Assembly (NCBI GenBank): GCA_023451115.1
Contig: JAEXFV010000151.1
Span: forward strand, 1 to 6,402
Reading direction: 5' to 3'
Origin: Bacillota bacterium
GTDB lineage: Bacteria > Bacillota > Clostridia > Christensenellales > CAG-138
DNA length: 6,402 nucleotides
The translations under genes and the position numbers were made by a program. Position 1 is the stretch's first letter. Every line of letters starts with the position of its first letter. The notes under the pieces are model-generated. The model saw only the letters and a program-made list of their open reading frames with translations, had not been told where the DNA came from and searched no databases. Positions 1-5,957 of this stretch are shown here, in pieces.

Positions 1-147
1 AGGCAGGTTCAAGCAAGGTTATATACAATACCTGCCATGGAGCCCGGAACAGCTCCTCCGCTTAAGTTAGCCTAATAGCTACCTGTGGCCAATGTGCGAT
101 GAAGGATTTTATCATTTGCATGTTCCTAAAAAGAAAGGGGTAAACCA
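1..147. other. Upstream segment: possible end of a preceding gene plus leader of the surface-protein gene
   Basis: No complete gene fits here. All three + frames are open from base 1 to stops between about 63 and 81. The frame starting at base 2, ending in TAG at 68-70, reads most like protein (it includes YIQYLPWSPEQLL), so the 3' end of an upstream gene is possible but too short to prove. Two small inverted repeats are visible: GGCAGGT (2-8) with ACCTGCC (30-36), and GGAGC (39-43) with GCTCC (52-56). Neither is followed by a T run, so neither looks like a terminator. I see no convincing -35/-10 pair for the next gene, whose promoter may lie outside the window or be atypical. Confidence 0.3.
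134..140 (+). promoter_or_regulatory. Ribosome binding site of the surface-protein gene
   Basis: AAAGGGG lies 10 bases before ATG 151 and 7 bases before an in-frame TTG at 148. The ATG is preferred because the TTG would only add one residue in front of a normal MKK signal-peptide start. The spacing alone does not decide between them. Confidence 0.6.
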
Positions 148-150
148 TTG

Positions 151-1317
151 ATGAAAAAACAATTGACTCTAGTATTGGCCTTAGCTTTCTTGGTGTTTGC
201 AGCAGTACCCGCCATGGCTTTCACCAGCGACGGAGAAAACGACTTGGACGAGTACCCTATTGACTTATACTTAGTGGAATATGACGACTCCGATGATTTC
301 TTTTACGGCTCCGCTGTGGTCACCTCGCTCCCTGAGGATGACCGTGGTTATGTGACCAATGAAATCGTAGGCGCTGTCGCTTCCATCACAGTACCCAAGT
401 ACGCTTCTCCTGCGGACGATATGGCACTTTATATTACCGGAGAAAACGTGACATTTTTCCGCACGACCTCTTCCCTGGCGCCTATCGCGGGCACCACAGC
501 AGAAAATGCGGGGTATGAGGCCAGCAACTATTATGATGAGGATGGTGATTTTGCGGGATACCTGTTCGGCGATTCAGACATGTTTGAAGGTATCAGCAAA
601 GAGAAGACCTATCAATGGCTGGTATTCGCCAAGGTGGATGAGGATGATGCCTCCCTGACCTTGACGCTGGAAAGCGGCTATGCAGCTGGCGATAGCCTCT
701 CCGTTTCCCAAGAAGGCGGCTCCGACTCGATCAGCTTTGAAGTCTCTGACAACGATTATAGCGTATATGTAAAAGGTTACAAAACCGAAAGCGGATATTA
801 TCTGATTGAGCTGGACGGCTATAACGACTATGTGATGGTGATCTTCTTTGATGAAGGTTATGAAACCACCGCCATGTTTGTTGTAGACGAAGATTCCCAA
901 GCGGCTTATGAAGTGACCACCAGCAGCAAGCTCTATGAAGTTGCCTCCCCCACCAACTTTGGAAGCGCTGAGGACTTTGCAGAAACCGGTCTGGATGATA
1001 TTACCGTTATTTCCGGCTCAGTAACCAATAAGTCCGTTTCCCGTTTCCTAGACGAAGTTTGCTCTGACCTGGATTTGGACCCCTTCAACTGCGGCAATAT
1101 CCTGCGCCCCGCTTATTTCTCCACCGGCTCCAGCACGGAAGGCAGCGTAGAAGTCACGGTTGAGATCTCCCCTTGGGAAGCCTATCTGAGCGTTCCCGAT
1201 GTTGTTGTAGTAGATCCGCCGAAAACAGGAGAGTCAGCTACTTTGGCTGGTTATGCTATGATCCTGGCCGCTGTGATCGGTGTTGCCGTCTTTCATTTCA
1301 AGAAGGTCAACGCATAA
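151..1317 (+). CDS. Secreted, acidic cell-wall-anchored surface protein with PPKTG sorting signal
   Basis: This 388-residue protein appears to be exported and then fixed to the cell wall; what its external part does is not recognisable. Seen in the sequence: a signal peptide (MKK, hydrophobic core 5-19, likely cleavage after AMA at residue 23); a long, Asp/Glu-, Tyr- and Ser-rich external region with little basic charge; two cysteines (304 and 314) close enough to form a disulfide; and a C-terminal anchor made of PPKTG (356-360), a hydrophobic stretch (about 365-382) and a basic tail (FHFKK). Known of the family: sortases cut such motifs between Thr and Gly, and C. difficile SrtB accepts (S/P)PxTG forms. 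Inferred: an adhesin-like or envelope protein. It appears to be monocistronic, since a terminator follows and no partner gene is in view. An alternative TTG start at 148 adds one residue. The call as a surface protein is firm; the biological role is unknown. Confidence 0.85.
   Translation: MKKQLTLVLALAFLVFAAVPAMAFTSDGENDLDEYPIDLYLVEYDDSDDFFYGSAVVTSLPEDDRGYVTNEIVGAVASITVPKYASPADDMALYITGENVTFFRTTSSLAPIAGTTAENAGYEASNYYDEDGDFAGYLFGDSDMFEGISKEKTYQWLVFAKVDEDDASLTLTLESGYAAGDSLSVSQEGGSDSISFEVSDNDYSVYVKGYKTESGYYLIELDGYNDYVMVIFFDEGYETTAMFVVDEDSQAAYEVTTSSKLYEVASPTNFGSAEDFAETGLDDITVISGSVTNKSVSRFLDEVCSDLDLDPFNCGNILRPAYFSTGSSTEGSVEVTVEISPWEAYLSVPDVVVVDPPKTGESATLAGYAMILAAVIGVAVFHFKKVNA
1216..1230 (+). other. 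Sortase recognition motif PPKTG (coding)
   Basis: Codons 356-360 of the surface protein encode PPKTG, followed by E-S, a hydrophobic membrane span and a basic C-terminus. This three-part order is that of a cell-wall sorting signal. The motif differs from classic LPxTG and matches the (S/P)PxTG type known for class B sortase of C. difficile. No sortase gene is in the window, so it would be supplied from elsewhere. Confidence 0.75.
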
Positions 1318-1328
1318 GCAACGCGGCT

Positions 1329-1434
1329 TTGGCGCAAACGTGAAGGGGGCTACCGTGGCTTGCCTACCCGGCCTCCAACCGTAGCCAAACCCATAAGTCC
1401 CAACCTGGAACTTTATGGGAGTCCCCCAGCCCAA
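1329..1434 (+). ncRNA. Unassigned branched RNA structure in the 3' untranslated region (three-way junction)
   Basis: Hand folding gives two stem-loops enclosed by an outer stem. One hairpin pairs GGCTAC (1348-1353) with GTAGCC (1381-1386). The second pairs CCCATA (1390-1395) with TATGGG (1414-1419) and extends inward through bulges. The outer stem pairs GGG (1345-1347) with a C run (1423-1427), and further out TTGG (1329-1332) with CCAA (1431-1434). A run of five T (1437-1441) follows almost at once. I compared it by memory with common riboswitch classes (c-di-GMP, purine, TPP, cobalamin, THF, fluoride) and none matches in its conserved core. It may be a conserved RNA, a 3' UTR stabiliser or a weak branched terminator. 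No energy was computed. Confidence 0.35.
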
Positions 1435-1459
1435 TGTTTTTGGAGATCTGAAATCGCAC

Positions 1460-1504
1460 ACCGGCACAAGCGCGGCAATTTAGCCTGCGCTTGTGCCGGT
1501 TTTC
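1460..1504 (+). terminator. Rho-independent terminator after the surface-protein gene
   Basis: A perfect 14-bp inverted repeat (ACCGGCACAAGCGC at 1460-1473 with its complement at 1487-1500) surrounds a 13-base loop in which GGC (1474-1476) can pair with GCC (1483-1485). TTTT (1500-1503) follows directly, with more T further on. There is no T run on the other side, so it works on the + strand. It sits 142 bases after the stop codon of the surface-protein gene and isolates that gene from the efflux operon. Confidence 0.85.
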
Positions 1505-1565
1505 TATCGATTTATAAAATATGGCAGATTTGGAACACCTTATTGTACAATTGCGGCATTCCATA

Positions 1566-1587
1566 TTTTTTCAAGGTTTTCTCAAGG
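1566..1587 (+). promoter_or_regulatory. Tandem direct repeat, probable response-regulator operator
   Basis: TTTTTTCAAGG (1566-1576) is followed at once by TTTTCTCAAGG (1577-1587), two 11-base units differing at one position. Read as hexamers this is TTCAAG-N5-CTCAAG. OmpR/PhoB-class response regulators bind such 11-bp-period direct repeats, and streptococcal CiaR binds TTTAAG-N5-TTTAAG. The second hexamer ends 10 bases before the -10 box and so covers the -35 position, where an activator would sit. Which regulator binds is inferred; none is encoded in the window. Confidence 0.5.
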
Positions 1588-1596
1588 CTTCCTTTT

Positions 1597-1602
1597 TATA
1601 AT
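1597..1602 (+). promoter_or_regulatory. -10 element of the efflux operon promoter
   Basis: TATAAT is an exact sigma-A -10 consensus and lies 56 bases before the adaptor ATG. At 17 bp upstream the sequence (AGGTTT) is not a good -35 box, which fits a promoter that needs an activator bound to the neighbouring CAAG repeats. Transcription would begin near 1609. Confidence 0.55.
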
Positions 1603-1640
1603 GGCTTAGGTCGATAAAAACCGGCCCGTATGGTTGATAA

Positions 1641-1648
1641 AGGGAGGG
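1641..1648 (+). promoter_or_regulatory. Ribosome binding site of the adaptor gene
   Basis: AGGGAGGG is a strong Shine-Dalgarno sequence, with 10 bases between it and ATG 1659. It supports that start for the adaptor; the next in-frame Met is inside the membrane segment. Confidence 0.75.
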
Positions 1649-1658
1649 ATAAACGGAT

Positions 1659-3782
1659 ATGGGATTGAAACGCAACGGGAACAAACCCGCTTCGCTGCAT
1701 CCCCAGCAAAATAATGGCAATGAAGAGCTGCTGTCTTTGCTGGGAAAGAACACGAAACAAAAAGCACCTAAAAAACGCCTTATTCTGTTGATCGGCGGCG
1801 GTGTTATGTTGTTAGGTGCAGCTGCAGCGCTTCTATTTATACTTCCCAAAAGCCAGCAAACCAGCGGTGAAACGGTCTATCGGGAATACACAGTATCACG
1901 TGGGGATGTTACGGTGGGGCAGAGCGAAAGCTCTTCCATTTCTCTAAATCGGGAAACCGTTACATTCCCGGTTTCCGCCACAGTAGAAGAAGTTTATGTA
2001 AAGGCGGGCTCCTCTGTAAAAGCAGGCGATCCCCTGGTGCGCTTGAATTTAGACGATATTTCTTCCGGCTTATCAAGCTATGAGCTACAGCTGGAGATTG
2101 CAGGGCTGCAACTGGAACAGGCAAAGCTGCAGCTGGAAACCAAGCTGCTCCAAGCCAAGCAGCAATTGGAAACCAGCAAAGAAACCGGCTCATTGGCCAG
2201 CAGCAACGAGGCCCTTACTCTAAACGAATTGCAGTTGGCGCTGGAACAGGCGCAATCAAGCCTCGCCTCTGCACAAAAGGAATATGAAGAATACTGCGTG
2301 CTCAACGCTTCGTTTGATTCGGACTACTCAAAACTTTTACGTCTGGAGCAAAAGGTGGAAGATTGGAAAGAAGAAGTTGAGGATTTGGAAGAGGCCCTCA
2401 GCAGCGTTTCAACCTCCACCAGCAAACTCAGTTCTGCCCAAAGCGGGCTAGAAAGCGCCTGGAGTTCCTTAAAATCCGCTGCTGCTACCCTTTCTACCTC
2501 AGCGGAATTTGTAAATGCCCTGGCTAACCTTTCTACCGGCGCTACTACCATGGATGACTTAGTCAGCCAAGTGGGCGATTATTACAATATGGGCAGCAGT
2601 TCTCCCGGCTCCGCCACGTTGGCCGACAGCTCCGTATTAACCAATGTCAGTGCCGCTCTGGGCGAGGCTGTCTCCCTATACGCTTCCAGCACCGGCACTT
2701 CCACCGCAGTGGATTCCTATGTGGAAAAATTTCAGGACGCTATGTCAAATATGGCTACTTATTCCCACCGGGTGCAGAAATATACCGACTCTGCCCAAGA
2801 GGAAGAGGATGAGGCTGCAGGCCTCCAGGAAGATCTGAACGATGCCAAGGAAACATTGAGCTACTGGCAGCAAGCCTATGACGATTTTAAAGAGGAATAT
2901 ACCCAGCTTTATGGCAACGTTACCGATGGCGAAGCGTTAGCCGACAAGGTCACCCAAGCGCAGCAGGCTATGGAACAGGCGCAGTTAAGCCTGGATAAAG
3001 CTGTGATAAACGCCCAGACTGGCGCCACCAGTGCAGAACAAAAGGCACAAAGTGCCCTTACAGGAGCCAGCACTGCTCAGACCACCTATGAACTGACGGA
3101 AATGGAACTTTCTCAGGCGGTAGACGCGGCACAAGAGGAATACGATTACCTGGAAGACCAGATTGAAGAGGTAAAATCCATGCTCTCCGATGACGGCATT
3201 GTATATGCTGCGTGTAATGGCATGGTAGCCTCTATCAATGTGGAGCAAGGGGATAGCGTCAGCGTACTCGTGGATGGAGATACCAACCAGATTATGGCTT
3301 ATGCAACCCTGCTGACCATGACCAATATTTCGGATGTTTACGTGCCAATCACCATATCGGAAGAAGATATTCTGGATGTTTCTATTGGCCAGAAGGCCAG
3401 CGTCACCATGAACGCCTTCCCCAACCGCACCTTTGATGCTGAGGTTGATACCATCACGGTAGAGTCCTCCCGTTCCGGCGCAGCCACGGTAAGTTACACC
3501 GTAAACATCCGTTTTTCGGAGGAAAACGAGCTGGATATGTTTGAAGGGATGAGTGCGGAAATCACCTTAATTCAACGTATCGCTCAGGATGTGTTGTATG
3601 TGAGCAACCAAGCCGTTTCCAATACGGACGGGGTAGCCACTGTGCTGAAAAAGGGTGAGGATGGCCTTGGTGTGGTTACGCAAGTTACCACTGGATTTTC
3701 AGATGGGCGATATGTTGAAATCCTCTCCGGCTTACAGGAAGGGGATGTGGTGCTGGTTGAAAGCGCGGTGGGCCGGTCATGA
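1659..3782 (+). CDS. HlyD/MacA/YknX-type adaptor (membrane fusion protein) of an ABC exporter, with extended coiled coil
   Basis: This is the extracytoplasmic adaptor of the efflux system, anchored in the membrane and expected to dock on the MacB-like permease encoded next. In order: a basic cytoplasmic tail (1-40); one membrane span (41-62); a first half lipoyl domain (about 103-130, VEEVYVKAGSSVKAGDPLVRL); a long helical region (about 135-510) rich in Gln, Glu, Leu and Ala; the second half lipoyl domain (about 513-536, GMVASINVEQGDSV); a beta-barrel (about 545-637); and a membrane-proximal domain to the end (GLQEGDVVLVES). At 707 residues it is nearly twice the roughly 370-380 of MacA or YknX, and the extra length is all in the hairpin. 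The middle of that hairpin (about 250-350) is Ser/Thr/Gly-rich and weakly helical, perhaps its tip. Its stop overlaps the permease start (ATGA), so the two are translationally coupled. The family call is firm; the substrate is unknown. Confidence 0.9.
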   Translation: MGLKRNGNKPASLHPQQNNGNEELLSLLGKNTKQKAPKKRLILLIGGGVMLLGAAAALLFILPKSQQTSGETVYREYTVSRGDVTVGQSESSSISLNRETVTFPVSATVEEVYVKAGSSVKAGDPLVRLNLDDISSGLSSYELQLEIAGLQLEQAKLQLETKLLQAKQQLETSKETGSLASSNEALTLNELQLALEQAQSSLASAQKEYEEYCVLNASFDSDYSKLLRLEQKVEDWKEEVEDLEEALSSVSTSTSKLSSAQSGLESAWSSLKSAAATLSTSAEFVNALANLSTGATTMDDLVSQVGDYYNMGSSSPGSATLADSSVLTNVSAALGEAVSLYASSTGTSTAVDSYVEKFQDAMSNMATYSHRVQKYTDSAQEEEDEAAGLQEDLNDAKETLSYWQQAYDDFKEEYTQLYGNVTDGEALADKVTQAQQAMEQAQLSLDKAVINAQTGATSAEQKAQSALTGASTAQTTYELTEMELSQAVDAAQEEYDYLEDQIEEVKSMLSDDGIVYAACNGMVASINVEQGDSVSVLVDGDTNQIMAYATLLTMTNISDVYVPITISEEDILDVSIGQKASVTMNAFPNRTFDAEVDTITVESSRSGAATVSYTVNIRFSEENELDMFEGMSAEITLIQRIAQDVLYVSNQAVSNTDGVATVLKKGEDGLGVVTQVTTGFSDGRYVEILSGLQEGDVVLVESAVGRS

Positions 3783-5188
3783 TGCGCTTTGGTGAGATTT
3801 TGCGGCTGGTATGGATTAATATTGTAGAAAACAAAGCCAAGATGATGCTTACCAGCCTGGGCATCATCGTAGGAGCAGCCACTATTGTGCTGGTAATCGC
3901 TATCGGCCAGGGTGGCCAGGCAGATGTGGCGGATCAATTCAAAAACCTGAATGCGGGGGCTATCGAAGTCAGCGTCGGTGACGGTGTTGATATGGACGCC
4001 CTGATGCAAGGCATGATGGGAGAAGGCGGTATGCCCAGCTTTGGGGGCGGCAATATGGCCGACTTTGGCGGGGGCAGCATGCCCAGCTTTTTTGGGGGCT
4101 CCGCCGGGCGTTCTTCTGGCAGCATGCCCAGCTTTAGCGCCGGAGGCGGCGGTATGCCTAGCGCAGGCGGCGGTATGCCTGGCTCTAACGGAGGCGGCGG
4201 CTCCAACAACCGCAGCAGTACCCGGCTTACGGTAGATGATGTGAATGACTTACGCATGCTGGTTTCCGGACTGGAAGAGGTTACTATATTACAAAGCGGG
4301 GAAACCAGTGTATTTGGCGGCAGTTTGGAGGAAGAAACCACCTCTACTGTAGTGGGTGTTTTGGCAGATTATCAATATGTAAGCAACCTGAGCGTAATGT
4401 ATGGCCGCTTTATTGAGGATGAGGATGACGCCTATGAAGATTATGTAGCGGTAATAGGCTACGGCCTGGCAGAGGATATCTTTACCTATGCCGCTTATGC
4501 TTACGGGGACTATTTGGAAATCGACGGGAAGAATTATGAAATTGTAGGCGTGCTGGAAGAAATGGGTTCCGTATCCTCGGGCATCAGCCCAGATCAAGCG
4601 ATTTATATTCCTTATTCCACGGCAGAAAAACAAATTTTCGGTTCAACGGTAGAGCCACAGATAGCAGCGGTTGCCGCAGACGTAGGCGATGTAGAACAGA
4701 TAATGACGGACATTGAAGCTGTTTTAACCGAAAACTACCCCAATGCCTTCTTTGATGTCACCGACGCCGGCAGCGCCATGGAGGCAGCGTCCAGCTCGGC
4801 GGATACGTTGGCACTGTTGCTGTTAGCAGTAGCCAGCATTGTATTTATCGTAGGCGGTATTGGGATTATGAATGTGCTATTCGTGTCTGTCAAAGAGCGC
4901 ACTTCAGAAATCGGCATCCTAAAGGCCATTGGATGTTCGCAAAAAACCATTCTGTTGGAGTTTCTCATGGAGGCCAACATCATCAGCGTAATTGGCGGCA
5001 TAGTGGGAGTAGGCCTGAGCTTTGGATTAATGCCACTGGTAGAGTTGGCGGGGATGCGGGTAGAGTCCAGCATATTAGGCTGGGTATTGGCGTTGGTGTT
5101 CGCCGTGGTCACCGGCACGGTATTTGGCTTTTACCCAGCTTGGAAGGCCTCTAAGCTGGTGCCTATGCAAGCGCTGAATTTAGATTGA
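3779..5188 (+). CDS. MacB/YknZ-like ABC transporter permease (FtsX family) with Met/Gly-rich insert
   Basis: This is the membrane subunit of the exporter, 469 residues, lacking the N-terminal ATPase domain found in E. coli MacB, so it must pair with a separate ATPase (the gene at 5958). Spans are near 23-43, 343-369, 398-420 and 432-452, the four-helix MacB layout with a large external domain after the first. The FtsX core includes GGIGIMNVLFVSVKERTSEI (359-378) followed by GILKAIG, the coupling-helix region that contacts the ATPase, and the family ending PAWKASKLVPMQAL. The external domain has the usual MacB landmarks (VVGV, YGRF, IVGV, YIPYST). Between its first strand (IEVSVG, 62-67) and LTVDDVNDLR (150-159) sits an unusual insert of about 80 residues with MPSF repeats. 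The start is ATG 3779, overlapping the adaptor stop by 4 bases; a second ATG at 3782 is equally possible. No strong ribosome site precedes it, which fits coupling. Confidence 0.92.
   Translation: MMRFGEILRLVWINIVENKAKMMLTSLGIIVGAATIVLVIAIGQGGQADVADQFKNLNAGAIEVSVGDGVDMDALMQGMMGEGGMPSFGGGNMADFGGGSMPSFFGGSAGRSSGSMPSFSAGGGGMPSAGGGMPGSNGGGGSNNRSSTRLTVDDVNDLRMLVSGLEEVTILQSGETSVFGGSLEEETTSTVVGVLADYQYVSNLSVMYGRFIEDEDDAYEDYVAVIGYGLAEDIFTYAAYAYGDYLEIDGKNYEIVGVLEEMGSVSSGISPDQAIYIPYSTAEKQIFGSTVEPQIAAVAADVGDVEQIMTDIEAVLTENYPNAFFDVTDAGSAMEAASSSADTLALLLLAVASIVFIVGGIGIMNVLFVSVKERTSEIGILKAIGCSQKTILLEFLMEANIISVIGGIVGVGLSFGLMPLVELAGMRVESSILGWVLALVFAVVTGTVFGFYPAWKASKLVPMQALNLD
4022..4204 (+). repeat. In-frame Gly/Met/Pro repeat tract within the permease gene
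   Basis: Codons 82-142 encode glycine-rich units that each begin with a methionine: MPSF (85), MADF (93), MPSF (101), MPSF (116), MPSA (126), MPGS (133). At DNA level ATGCCCAGCTTT occurs exactly three times (4031, 4079, 4124), an 18-base unit containing it is duplicated 45 bases apart (4073-4090 and 4118-4135), and GGCGGCGGTATGCCT occurs twice 21 bases apart (4145 and 4166). All these offsets are multiples of three, so copy changes would keep the frame. The tract lies outside the membrane. Confidence 0.85.
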
Positions 5189-5217
5189 TACCACAGACCA
5201 TTAAGCCATAAGCAAAT

Positions 5218-5223
5218 GAGGTG
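5218..5223 (+). promoter_or_regulatory. Ribosome binding site of the lipoprotein gene
   Basis: GAGGTG lies 5 bases before ATG 5229 and 8 bases before the adjoining in-frame ATG 5232. The second start therefore has the better spacing, though they differ by only one residue. An out-of-frame ATG at 5225 is too close to be used efficiently. Confidence 0.6.
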
Positions 5224-5228
5224 AATGG

Positions 5229-5831
5229 ATGATGAGACAAATAATCATTATAGCGCTGGTGCTGTCTCTATGCTTTACCTGGGGATGCGCAGGACAGACA
5301 AACGAGGCAGATCAACAAGGCGCAACTTTGGATCTGCCTGCAGCCCAAAGCGTTGCGCCTGCTTCCAATACGGATTTCCCGGGCGGCTCCAGCGAAGGCG
5401 TCACAACGGTGGTAGGCAAGGTGGAGCGAATTGTGGGCAATGAAGTAACGTTGGAATTGGGCGAGCTTTCAGGTGAAACGTCAATTGCCGCAAGGGGCGG
5501 CGGTGCCACGAAGAACTCAGAGGAAGCTGCTGGGCAGCAAGGGCCTGATAGCAGCAAATCATCTGGCCTTGATACAATGCCCAAGCAGGAGGAAATGCCC
5601 TCTGGGCAGGCATCGCCCTTGGATGGCGATATGCCCGCAGGGACAGGAGATCATATAGCAAGAGGCGCCTCCCTTTCCATCACCTACATCGGCGAAACCG
5701 TCACCTATCTTTTGCCGGTTGGCATGGCGATTGGCAGTGGGGATTTCGCCTCCGTCACGGAAGGCATGGTACTTTCCATCACCATGAATGGGCAAGGAGC
5801 CATTACGGCAGTATCCGTATTGGCACAATAA
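5229..5831 (+). CDS. Probable lipoprotein, accessory component of the efflux operon
   Basis: This 200-residue exported protein is probably lipid-anchored. I do not recognise a named family. Seen: MMRQ, a hydrophobic segment (5-18), then TWGC with Cys20 as the likely lipidated residue. The lipobox is imperfect, with Thr rather than Leu/Val/Ile at -3. After a flexible stretch comes a beta-rich piece (VVGKVERIVGNEVTLELGEL, 61-80), a low-complexity linker (about 82-140) with three Met-Pro pairs (117, 123, 135), and a second beta-rich piece (148-199: ITYIGETVTYLLPVG, then EGMVLSITMN and ITAVSVLA). The two halves resemble one small beta-barrel-like domain split by the linker, similar in feel to DUF5666-type 'G.V..I.GN.VTL' proteins; that is inference. 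It starts 40 bases after the permease stop with no terminator between, so it is co-transcribed. It could assist the adaptor or bind substrate outside the membrane. Confidence 0.75.
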   Translation: MMRQIIIIALVLSLCFTWGCAGQTNEADQQGATLDLPAAQSVAPASNTDFPGGSSEGVTTVVGKVERIVGNEVTLELGELSGETSIAARGGGATKNSEEAAGQQGPDSSKSSGLDTMPKQEEMPSGQASPLDGDMPAGTGDHIARGASLSITYIGETVTYLLPVGMAIGSGDFASVTEGMVLSITMNGQGAITAVSVLAQ

Positions 5832-5957
5832 GGCCAGCCGCAGCATCCGCTGCCACACGCATCTAAAAAATTGCCGAATATAACAAGCCTCTGGGAAGAT
5901 AGCCAAGGCCGTGTGGAATTTGGCAGAACTCTTTGGGTTTAAGTGGAGGAATATGCT
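5832..5957 (+). other. Gap between lipoprotein and ATPase genes
   Basis: These 126 bases are longer than the other gaps of the operon. I find no T-tailed hairpin and no clear promoter. A distant inverted repeat, CCACACG (5853-5859) with CGTGTGG (5910-5916), is the only structure seen and its loop of 50 bases makes it weak. The end carries GTGGAGGA (5943-5950), the ribosome site of the ATPase gene, 7 bases before its ATG. The ATPase gene is most simply read as part of the same transcript. Confidence 0.5.

Larger units (their letters stand above)
1505..1658 (+). promoter_or_regulatory. Control region and leader of the efflux operon
   Basis: This stretch has no gene. It contains a 10-bp perfect palindrome ATTGTACAAT (1542-1551), the CAAG direct repeats and the -10 hexamer described separately, and then a leader of about 50 bases to the adaptor start. 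There is no attenuator-like hairpin between the -10 and the start codon. Confidence 0.55.

Noticed and set aside
1..100. Tail of a tmRNA or other housekeeping RNA, suggested by the hairpins and tandem TAATAG at 76-81
   Set aside because: No tRNA-like 3' end, T-loop or tag sequence of the expected type is present.
1320..1440. c-di-GMP, purine or other known riboswitch upstream of the efflux operon
   Set aside because: A CGCAAA and some GG-TACC-like words recall the GEMM core, but the conserved order of its motifs is absent, and the operon has its own promoter downstream of the terminator.
1542..1551. Palindrome ATTGTACAAT as a dimeric repressor operator
   Set aside because: A 10-base palindrome is short and AT-rich, lies about 45 bases before the -10, and has no second copy; it was kept only as a note in the control region.
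1360..1617. Small + strand open frame of 85 residues between surface protein and adaptor
   Set aside because: It runs through the terminator hairpin and promoter region, has no ribosome binding site at its start, and its Pro/Cys-rich translation looks non-coding.
3584..4341. Reverse-strand open frames of 135-141 residues across the adaptor/permease junction and the repeat tract
   Set aside because: They lie opposite strongly supported genes. The one over the repeat reads as Pro/Leu/Ile low complexity, merely the complement of the Gly-rich tract, and none has a plausible domain.
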